From: Bacillota bacterium
GTDB lineage: Bacteria > Bacillota > Clostridia > Acetivibrionales > DTU013
Direction: 5' to 3'
Length of the DNA: 11,038 bases
Assembly (NCBI GenBank): GCA_023435805.1
Contig: JAEZMC010000099.1
Span: 1-11,038, forward strand
The notes under the pieces are model-generated. The model saw only the letters and a program-made list of their open reading frames with translations. It was not told the origin of the DNA and ran no database searches. Shown here one piece after another: positions 5,945-11,038 of this stretch; within the stretch, counting starts at the first letter, position 1; every line of letters starts with the position of its first letter. The position numbers and the translations under genes are program-made.

Positions 5945-6604
5945 ATGATAAAGTCCATTGCCTCCGGATCAGCGGGCGCCGCCCTTCTTTCGGGAATGCA
6001 GCCGCTGTATAAAAAACTGGTTAAAATGGTTGCGTCAATTGGAAACATCTGTTTAGTATCGGAAGATATGTTATATAAATGGCATTTTATTCGGTATGAC
6101 ATGCCGTTATTATACAGAAACCATACTTCCTGCTTGTATGCCAATTGTGCTTTTTGCGCCAACCTCGTGCGCTCCGGCTGCCACAAGCACTGTCTCAAAT
6201 GCGGTGCGGGAACATACATCCACTGCAGCCCGCTGCTTCCGGGCCTGCTGTATGCTGAGGCCGTACGCCCGTGCAGTACGGATTGCCTCACGATACCATG
6301 GTATTATAGAGAAACCTGCAGCAATTTCAAAAGACTTTCATTAAACAATTATTTGAAAAATTTTAAAACTGTATTCAGCCCGAACGGGATCTATCATTTT
6401 GAAGTGCTTGAAGGGTTGGAAAAAGGCCTTTCAGCTGGTGAAAGGCCCTGTCATGTATGTGCATCGGTTGATTACGAAATATACCGTAGCTGCTCCTCTC
6501 AAAGCAGTTTCGACATCAAAGCGCCGTGCGGCAAAATTGCCGGAGAGCTGGCTTCCTACTATAAAAAGCAGTCCGGTGATTCTGTCAATACAGTAAATTT
6601 TTAA
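5945..6604 (+). CDS. Cysteine-rich protein of unknown function (219 aa), possibly PocR-like
   Basis: I do not firmly recognise this gene. It is the only plus-strand gene in the window. An extended -10 promoter and GAAAGGA, 7 bases before the ATG, support expression, and codon use looks like that of a real gene. The product has 15 cysteines in 219 residues, at 36, 63, 68, 71, 79, 83, 86, 94, 110, 114, 125, 169, 172, 183 and 195. They include a cluster in 63-94 with C-x4-C-x2-C and C-x3-C-x2-C spacing, then two C-x2/3-C pairs (110/114, 169/172). No signal peptide or clear membrane helix is present. The stretch C-A-F-C-A-N-L-V-R-S followed by Y-I-H-C-S-P-L-L-P-G-L-L recalls the PocR sensory domain (FCRLIRS ... 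YRCHAGL), but the match is weak and the rest of that domain is not visible. Metal or iron-sulfur binding is a reasonable inference. It overlaps the convergent mutase gene by 20 bases. Confidence 0.6.
   Translation: MIKSIASGSAGAALLSGMQPLYKKLVKMVASIGNICLVSEDMLYKWHFIRYDMPLLYRNHTSCLYANCAFCANLVRSGCHKHCLKCGAGTYIHCSPLLPGLLYAEAVRPCSTDCLTIPWYYRETCSNFKRLSLNNYLKNFKTVFSPNGIYHFEVLEGLEKGLSAGERPCHVCASVDYEIYRSCSSQSSFDIKAPCGKIAGELASYYKKQSGDSVNTVNF
6420..6447 (-). terminator. Intrinsic terminator of the phosphoglucomutase gene, inside the opposing ORF
   Basis: On the minus strand GGCCTTTC and GAAAGGCC form a perfect 8-base stem with a 7-base loop, directly followed by TTTTT. It lies 138 bases beyond the mutase stop codon and is the best terminator downstream of it. 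On the plus strand the same bases are codons 161-168 of the cysteine-rich gene, and no T tract follows in that direction. Confidence 0.75.
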
Positions 6605-8324
6605 TAACGCCGACCACGTTTTCCTTGATATATTCCAGTTTTTGCTGCGCCAAAGCCGGTGCGGAATCGGAGACGCCGTAATAAATCTTGATTTTCGGCT
6701 CCGTTCCGGATGGCCTGATGCAGAACCACGAGCCATCCTCCAGTTCATAGTAGAGTACGTTGGATGCAGGAAGCTCCAGCCCTTCTTTCATCCCGGTATG
6801 TACACGGTAGATTTCCTTCAACTGGTAATCCCTTATCGCTGAAATTTTACAATTTCCGAATTTGTCCGATTTCATTCCCCTCAGCGTTTCCATCGCACTG
6901 CTGATTTTTTCCACACCTTCTTTTCCTTCCAGCGTAAAGGATGTGATTCCTTCCATGGTATAGCCGTATTTCTTAAAGATCTCCTGCAGGCCATCATAAA
7001 GCGACATCCCTCTGGTCCGATAGTAGGCCGCCATTTCCCCGATCAGCATACTGGCCACCACGGCGTCCTTGTCTCGGGAAAAAGTACCCGCCAGGTATCC
7101 GTAGCTTTCTTCAAAGCCGAAAAGATACTTTTTCAAGCCGGTTTCATCCAGTTCCTTAATTTTTTCACCTATAAATTTAAAACCTGTCAGCACTTCAATC
7201 AGCTCAATATTGTAGTGATTGGCAATTTTCCGCGCCAATTCGCTGGTTACAATGGTTTTTACAACGAATCCGTTGGAAGGAAGGCTGCCGGTTGCCTTTT
7301 TCTGTGAAAGAATGTATTCCATCAACAGGCAGCCCGTCTGATTTCCGGTCAGCGTAACATATTCCCCGGCCGAATTCCGGACAACGACGCCTACCCTGTC
7401 ACAATCGGGATCCGTCCCGATGATCAGGTCCACATCCTCTTTGGCGGCCAGCTCGATTGCAAGCCTGAATGCATCCTTTTCTTCAGGGTTTGGATATTTC
7501 ACCGTGCTGAATTCAGAGTCTGGCAATTCCTGCTCTTTTACAACCAGCACGTTTTTAAAGCCTGTTTCCGCCAATATTCTTCTAACAGGCTTATTTCCCG
7601 CACCATGCAGCGGTGTGTAGACAATCCTGATCAGCTCCGACGCCGCTTTGACAAACGCCGGGTGAACGGTCAGTGTTTTCAGGTTGTTTATAAAAACGTC
7701 ATCTATTTCAGATCCGATTTTTCGAATGAGATTTTTCGAAACAGCTTCCTGCTCCGACATGGGTACAATCGTTGTTATATCGGTTATTTTCTCAATTTCG
7801 TTCAATACCGTTTCGGAGTCTTCCAACGAAAGCTGGCCGCCATCCTCGCCGTATACCTTGTATCCGTTGTATTGTTTAGGATTGTGGCTTGCGGTGATGA
7901 CGATGCCGGCGGCCGCGTTCAAGTACCTGACCGCAAACGAGAGCTCAGGCGTCGGGCGGAGCTCGTCAAACAAGTATGCTGCAATACCGTTGGCTGCAAA
8001 AACCTTTGCCGCCTCCAACGCAAATTCCGGAGACATCCTCCTGCAATCATATGCGATTGCGACGCCGCGGCGGCGTGCATCTCCGACATTCTTCACAAGA
8101 TAATTCGCCAGGCCTTGAGACGCCTTTCTTACGGTATATATGTTGATCCGGTTCGTTCCGGCTCCGATGATGCCGCGAAGGCCGCCTGTTCCGAATTCCA
8201 GGTTCCTGTAGAACCTTTCTTCAATTTCAGCGGGGTTGTCCTTTATCTGTTCAAGCTCTTTTTTCGTATCGCAGTCAAAGTAATCATGACTCATCCAAAA
8301 CTCATATACAGCCCTGCTATCCAT
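6585..8324 (-). CDS. pgcA: Phospho-sugar mutase (alpha-phosphoglucomutase / phosphomannomutase)
   Basis: Alpha-D-phosphohexomutase that interconverts hexose 1- and 6-phosphates in the cytoplasm, most likely glucose 1-phosphate and glucose 6-phosphate, feeding glycogen and cell-envelope sugar synthesis. The 579 residues match the usual length of the Bacillus PgcA group. Four signature motifs appear in order: the phosphoserine loop T-A-S-H-N-P (144-149, Ser146), the metal-binding D-P-D-C-D-R (305-310), the sugar-binding G-F-E-E-S-Y-G (403-409) and the phosphate-binding R-P-S-G-T-E-P-K (537-544). The ATG at 8324-8322 is chosen because GGAGG lies 6 bases upstream and the product begins as relatives do; the frame stays open to 8495, but that part runs through the hairpin repeats and is not coding. 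It has its own promoter, and its 3' end overlaps the convergent cysteine-rich gene. Glucose versus mannose preference cannot be settled by eye. Confidence 0.93.
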   Translation of the reverse strand: MDSRAVYEFWMSHDYFDCDTKKELEQIKDNPAEIEERFYRNLEFGTGGLRGIIGAGTNRINIYTVRKASQGLANYLVKNVGDARRRGVAIAYDCRRMSPEFALEAAKVFAANGIAAYLFDELRPTPELSFAVRYLNAAAGIVITASHNPKQYNGYKVYGEDGGQLSLEDSETVLNEIEKITDITTIVPMSEQEAVSKNLIRKIGSEIDDVFINNLKTLTVHPAFVKAASELIRIVYTPLHGAGNKPVRRILAETGFKNVLVVKEQELPDSEFSTVKYPNPEEKDAFRLAIELAAKEDVDLIIGTDPDCDRVGVVVRNSAGEYVTLTGNQTGCLLMEYILSQKKATGSLPSNGFVVKTIVTSELARKIANHYNIELIEVLTGFKFIGEKIKELDETGLKKYLFGFEESYGYLAGTFSRDKDAVVASMLIGEMAAYYRTRGMSLYDGLQEIFKKYGYTMEGITSFTLEGKEGVEKISSAMETLRGMKSDKFGNCKISAIRDYQLKEIYRVHTGMKEGLELPASNVLYYELEDGSWFCIRPSGTEPKIKIYYGVSDSAPALAQQKLEYIKENVVGVIKNLLY

Positions 8325-8351
8325 ACTACTCCTCCAAATATATTTTACAGT

Positions 8352-8378
8352 AGTATACCACATCAGGGAATATTTCAA
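8352..8378 (-). promoter_or_regulatory. Promoter of the phospho-sugar mutase gene
   Basis: On the minus strand TTGAAA (8378-8373) is followed by a 15-base spacer and the extended -10 element TGGTATACT (8360-8352). TTTTGA would give 17-base spacing. The predicted start is about 20 bases before the ATG, leaving room for the GGAGG at 8335-8331. It lies just beyond the second hairpin repeat, so the mutase gene is probably independent of spoIVA. Confidence 0.55.
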
Positions 8379-8380
8379 AA

Positions 8381-8419
8381 GGGGACTTTTCCAGGTGCTG
8401 GCTTTGCCGGAACGTCCCC
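8381..8419 (-). repeat. Hairpin repeat copy 1 (GGGGAC...GTCCCC)
   Basis: This is a 39-base element whose ends GGGGAC and GTCCCC are perfect inverted repeats, with a further TTCC/GGAA pairing inside. It shares most of its bases with the copy at 8435-8472. On the minus strand it is followed by TTTTG, so it can act as a second terminator behind spoIVA. Repeats with GGGGAC-type ends are scattered through some clostridial genomes (recalled, not checked), so it may be a mobile or REP-like element. Confidence 0.7.
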
Positions 8420-8434
8420 TGCGGACAATAAAGA

Positions 8435-8472
8435 GGGGACATTTCCAGGCACCGGCCTTGCGGAACGTCCCC
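8435..8472 (-). repeat. Hairpin repeat copy 2 (GGGGAC...GTCCCC), likely spoIVA terminator
   Basis: A 38-base near-copy of the element at 8381-8419, with one base deleted and about five substitutions, and identical six-base ends. On the minus strand it starts 7 bases after the spoIVA stop codon and is followed by TCTTTATTG, so it probably serves as the spoIVA terminator. The two copies lie in direct orientation 15 bases apart. Confidence 0.7.
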
Positions 8473-8479
8473 TTTCTAT

Positions 8480-9958
8480 TTACAGTATGATGCAAATCAA
8501 GCCTCCGCTGCCTTCGTTGATGATCCGCTGAAGTGTTTCCTGAAGCTTCAGCTGGGCATCCTCCGGCATCCTGTTGAGTTTGTTGTGCAGGCCTTCACTT
8601 ACCAGCTCATGCAGAGATTTTCCGAATATATTGGACTGCCAGATCTTGCCCGGTTCACTTTCAAATTCCTTCAGCAGGTAGTTCACCAGTTCCTCCGACT
8701 GTTTTTCAGTACCCACCAGCGGCGCTATCTCCGTCTCGATGTCCGCGCGGATCATATGTATGGACGGGGCGCTGGCTCTAAGCTTGACGCCGAAACGGTT
8801 CCCCTGCTTGATAATCTCCGGTTCATTCAATGTCATTTCTTCCATCTGCGGAGTCACGACACCGTAGCCTTTTACTTTCACTTCATGAAGCGCAAATTCC
8901 ACTCTTTCATACTCTCTTTTAATCCCCGCAAGGTTTTTGATCAGGCTGATCAACCGGTGTTCACCCTCGATCTGCAGTCCGGTTGTATCGCTGAGCACCT
9001 TGTAGAACAGGTCATCCGGCGTCTCAATGTCGACCAGCATGGTGCCGACACCTGCATTGATTTCGGACAGGTATGCCCTTTTAATAAACTCGTAGCCCCC
9101 AAAACGCAAGGCCGAATCCTTTGCCTCCCGGATTTTCTGAACTCCCTTGAACGTATCCCGTATGGCCTGGAGCATGTCAACCCTGAGCCAGTGATCCTCT
9201 TCCAGTGTCTCTACCCATCTGGGTATGTTGATACCGATTTCGCATATGGGGAATTCATACAGTATTCGTTCCATGATCCCCGCCATGTCTTCATGACGCA
9301 TTTGCGCACAGTTGATACTGATGACGGGCACCTCGTACTTTTCCTCCAGCTCCATCCTCAGCTTCTCTGTTTCGGTATCATACGGCCTGACGGAGTTCAG
9401 CACGATCACAAAGGGCTTGTTGATCTCTTTCAGCTCGCTGACGACCCGTCTTTCCGCATCCAGATAATCCTCCCTCGCAATATCGGTTATGCTTCCGTCC
9501 GTTGTCACAAGAAGGCCTATTGTGGAATGGTCGTTGATTACCTTTCTGGTTCCCATTTCCGCAGCCTGTTCAAAAGGTATCTGATAGTCAAACCACGGCG
9601 TTGAAACCATCCTGGGGGAATTGTTCTCCAGATAGCCCAATGCCCCCTTGACGAGATAACCAACACAGTCCACCAGCCTTACCTTGAGTTTCAGGGTTTC
9701 ATCCAGTGTGATCTCAACCGCTTCATTCGGAACAAATTTGGGCTCCGTGGTCATGATGGTACGCCCGGTAGCACTTTGCGGAAGCTCATCCTTTGCTCTT
9801 TCACGGCTGTATACATTCTCAATGTTCGGTATAACCAGCAAATCCATGAATCTTTTGATCAGCGTTGACTTGCCTGTTCTGACCGGTCCTACGACTCCTA
9901 TATAAATATCTCCCTGCGTCCTCTCAGCAATCTGCTGATATATGCTGTATTTTTCCAC
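8480..9958 (-). CDS. spoIVA: Stage IV sporulation protein A (spore coat morphogenetic ATPase)
   Basis: SpoIVA is made in the mother cell during sporulation. It hydrolyses ATP to polymerise on the forespore surface and forms the base on which the spore coat assembles, anchored by SpoVM in Bacillus. The 492-residue product has the family length. The N-terminus carries I-A-E-R-T-Q-G-D-I-Y-I-G-V-V-G-P-V-R-T-G-K-S, with the Walker A P-loop at 24-31 (Lys30). A Walker B-like D-C-V-G-Y follows at 97-101. The C-terminus ends in the glycine-rich hydrophobic G-S-G-G-L-I-C-I-I-L typical of the family. The start is GTG at 9958-9956, with AAGGGGGG 7 bases upstream. A sigma-E-like promoter about 200 bases upstream fits the expected mother-cell timing, and a hairpin repeat begins 7 bases after the stop. 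The gene looks intact, and its presence implies that the host forms endospores. Confidence 0.97.
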   Translation of the reverse strand: MEKYSIYQQIAERTQGDIYIGVVGPVRTGKSTLIKRFMDLLVIPNIENVYSRERAKDELPQSATGRTIMTTEPKFVPNEAVEITLDETLKLKVRLVDCVGYLVKGALGYLENNSPRMVSTPWFDYQIPFEQAAEMGTRKVINDHSTIGLLVTTDGSITDIAREDYLDAERRVVSELKEINKPFVIVLNSVRPYDTETEKLRMELEEKYEVPVISINCAQMRHEDMAGIMERILYEFPICEIGINIPRWVETLEEDHWLRVDMLQAIRDTFKGVQKIREAKDSALRFGGYEFIKRAYLSEINAGVGTMLVDIETPDDLFYKVLSDTTGLQIEGEHRLISLIKNLAGIKREYERVEFALHEVKVKGYGVVTPQMEEMTLNEPEIIKQGNRFGVKLRASAPSIHMIRADIETEIAPLVGTEKQSEELVNYLLKEFESEPGKIWQSNIFGKSLHELVSEGLHNKLNRMPEDAQLKLQETLQRIINEGSGGLICIIL

Positions 9959-10006
9959 CCGCTAACCCCCCTTAATCTATAAGCAAAGCATGATACGGAA
10001 CGATTG

Positions 10007-10049
10007 GAAGCCTCCGTCCGCGGTATTACCTCCTGCAGACGGAAACCTC
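10007..10049 (-). other. Long hairpin in the spoIVA leader
   Basis: On the minus strand CCGTCTGC pairs with GCGGACGG, with one G-U pair. Inside, GGT/ACC closes an AAT loop and leaves AGGA bulged. The helix continues outward through seven more pairs that include G-U pairs, between 10043-10049 and 10007-10013. The G-U pairs form only in minus-strand RNA, which fits a structure in the spoIVA transcript. It lies 48 bases before the GTG start and does not cover the ribosome binding site. Confidence 0.5.
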
Positions 10050-10056
10050 TCTTCCC

Positions 10057-10106
10057 GGCAGCGGCCTGCATCGTCCTGAACGTCTACACGGCAGCCAGCC
10101 TGCATC
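10057..10106 (-). repeat. Short imperfect direct repeat in the spoIVA leader
   Basis: GGCAGC plus two or three bases plus CCTGCATC occurs at 10057-10072 and again at 10090-10106 (plus-strand reading). Each copy can fold into a small hairpin through GCAG/CTGC. They sit between the two larger stems of the leader. Confidence 0.45.
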
Positions 10107-10158
10107 AGCCGAAAGAGGGCAGCTCCATAGCAGTAACTGTGTGTCCTCTTTTTCGGCT
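10107..10158 (-). other. 5'-terminal stem-loop of the predicted spoIVA transcript
   Basis: On the minus strand AGCCGAAA-AA-GAGG (10158-10145) pairs with CCTCTTTCGGCT (10118-10107), giving 12 base pairs with a two-A bulge and a loop of about 26 bases. The predicted transcript start (about 10161) is only a few bases from the stem. Such 5' stems are known to stabilise some mRNAs; that role here is inferred. Confidence 0.5.
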
Positions 10159-10167
10159 CACAATATA

Positions 10168-10195
10168 AATATATGTCCGTAAAAGGTTAATATTA
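10168..10195 (-). promoter_or_regulatory. Sigma-E-like promoter for spoIVA
   Basis: On the minus strand TAATATT (10195-10189) fits the sigma-E -35 pattern. After 13 bases CATATATT (10175-10168) differs from the sigma-E -10 pattern (CATACA-A/T-T) at one position. Sigma-E is the early mother-cell factor that transcribes spoIVA in Bacillus, so the match is in the expected place. It lies about 210 bases before the GTG start. Confidence 0.6.
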
Positions 10196-10220
10196 CAAAA
10201 AAAGAAGGATGGGTTAAAAG

Positions 10221-11038
10221 CTATTTAACAAATACTTTCAGTATCTGTTGTATGAATTGTATCGAGATGGGCAGACCTTTCCATTCCTCTCCGTCCACAC
10301 TGATGGAAAAGTCACTGTCGCCTTCAACAGTGCAGTTTTTCGTTCTGAGCCACATGACATTCCGGTCATTGACGAAATCGTTGTTCAAAACCTTGAACAA
10401 CAGACCCGCGAGCTCGATATGCAGGCAGTTCTTCAGCAGCAATATATCCATGAAGCCGTCCGACAGATCCGCCTCGCCAACCAGGTTGGAAAAACCCGCC
10501 GCATGTTTCCCGTTCAGGATAAGAAACAACAGAAAATCATCTTCCACAATTTCATTATCCGTAGTAAGCTTCAGCCGTACGGGTTTCAGGTATGAAAACT
10601 CGCCCAGGGCTTTCATGTAGTAGGCCAGCGGTCCGAAATTCTTTTTGAACTCGCTTCCGGTACTGTAGGATACATCGACAAAGTTGCCGCCGGCGCAGGT
10701 ATTCAGGCAGTATTTTTCCCCGTTGATCAATCCGGCGTCTATCTGCGCGATATTGCCGGCCAGAATGATGTCCATGCACCTTTTGATATCAAATGGTATG
10801 TTCAGGCTCCTGGCAAAGTCATTACAGGTTCCTGCCGGTATGATCCCCATGGGTATATCCAGCCCCGCTTTAAGCAGAGAGCTGGCAATCAGGTTTACAG
10901 TACCGTCTCCGCCCGAAACGACCACATAGCTGTATTCTTTGTCCAAAAGCACCTGCTGCAGCTTGCTGCCGCTTTCCTCCTCCGTCCGGAACGGAACGGC
11001 CAGCACATTCCGTTCCATAAAACGGCCGATAATATAAT
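10221..11038 (-). CDS. YegS/DagK-family lipid kinase (diacylglycerol kinase-like), partial
   Basis: Member of the diacylglycerol kinase catalytic-domain family (YegS/BmrU/DgkB), which phosphorylates diacylglycerol or related lipids at the inner face of the membrane; the exact lipid is not determined. Numbering from the methionine at 11018, the nucleotide-binding G-G-D-G-T-V-N is at 36-42, followed by P-A-G-T-C-N-D-F-A-R at 61-70. The C-terminal domain includes A-D-L-S-D-G-F-M-D-I-L-L-L and ends I-Q-F-I-Q-Q-I-L-K-V-F-V-K. The frame stays open to the right edge (Y-I-I-G-R-F before that methionine), and relatives have about 20-30 further N-terminal residues, so the true start probably lies outside the window. 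The stop is TAG at 10223-10221. A weak GTTAAA/TTTAAC stem over the stop, then a T-rich run, may end the transcript just before the spoIVA promoter. Confidence 0.9.
   Translation of the reverse strand, partial: YIIGRFMERNVLAVPFRTEEESGSKLQQVLLDKEYSYVVVSGGDGTVNLIASSLLKAGLDIPMGIIPAGTCNDFARSLNIPFDIKRCMDIILAGNIAQIDAGLINGEKYCLNTCAGGNFVDVSYSTGSEFKKNFGPLAYYMKALGEFSYLKPVRLKLTTDNEIVEDDFLLFLILNGKHAAGFSNLVGEADLSDGFMDILLLKNCLHIELAGLLFKVLNNDFVNDRNVMWLRTKNCTVEGDSDFSISVDGEEWKGLPISIQFIQQILKVFVK

Noticed and set aside
6173..6206. Radical SAM motif in the cysteine-rich protein (C-x3-C-x2-C at residues 79-86)
   Set aside because: The spacing is right, but the usual aromatic residue before the last cysteine is missing, no glycine-rich SAM-binding motif follows, and the protein is short with many other cysteines.
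5902..6291. Minus-strand open frame of 129 codons opposite the cysteine-rich gene
   Set aside because: It has no recognisable domain or good ribosome binding site, while the plus strand has a promoter, a ribosome binding site and better codon use.
8325..8495. N-terminal extension of the phospho-sugar mutase by 57 residues
   Set aside because: The extension is a translation of the hairpin repeats and the promoter, overlaps the spoIVA end, and the family N-terminus begins at the ATG with GGAGG at 8324.
10021..10042. T-box-like AGGAGGTAATACCGCG in the spoIVA leader
   Set aside because: It recalls the T-box sequence AGGGTGG-N-ACCGCG, but the UGG bulge is altered, no specifier stem or following terminator is seen, and spoIVA is not an amino-acid or tRNA-charging gene.

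Overview
The window reads as a piece of chromosome from a spore-forming member of the Firmicutes, most likely a clostridium-like anaerobe. The support is a full-length spoIVA (spore coat ATPase), strong GGAGG-type ribosome binding sites, an HD-GYP cyclic-di-GMP phosphodiesterase of the type common in Clostridia, a DnaE1-type replicative polymerase and moderate base composition. No phage, insertion sequence, CRISPR array, tRNA or rRNA was seen. Species cannot be named from the sequence.

Layout, left to right. All confident genes but one lie on the minus strand, so transcription runs right to left. At the left edge is the start of a hot-dog acyl-CoA thioesterase (1-227, cut by the edge). A hairpin-rich gap follows, then a 65-residue conserved small protein (410-607) and, 21 bases upstream of it, a gene for TRAP, the trp RNA-binding attenuation protein (mtrB, 629-862, TTG start). 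Next is dnaE (989-4531), separated by two hairpins, one of them a good intrinsic terminator, from an HD-GYP phosphodiesterase (4664-5728). A 216-base divergent gap leads to the only plus-strand gene, a cysteine-rich 219-residue protein of unknown function (5945-6604). It converges on and overlaps the 3' end of a phosphoglucomutase/phosphomannomutase gene (6585-8324). Between that gene and spoIVA (8480-9958) sit two copies of a GGGGAC...GTCCCC hairpin repeat. Upstream of spoIVA lies a strongly structured leader of about 200 bases with a sigma-E-like promoter at its far end. A YegS/DagK-type lipid kinase gene (10221 to the right edge, N-terminus missing) completes the window.

How the genes relate. 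This is mostly a set of short transcription units (replication, second-messenger turnover, sugar phosphate metabolism, sporulation, lipid phosphorylation), not one pathway. The exception is mtrB plus the small downstream gene, which look co-transcribed.

The points most worth a second look are: TRAP, best known from Bacillus, with every residue I could check for RNA and tryptophan binding conserved but no trp genes nearby; the orphan cysteine-rich protein, whose coding region contains the likely terminator of the opposing mutase gene; and the structured spoIVA leader. I found no clear multi-gene system that is wholly new.
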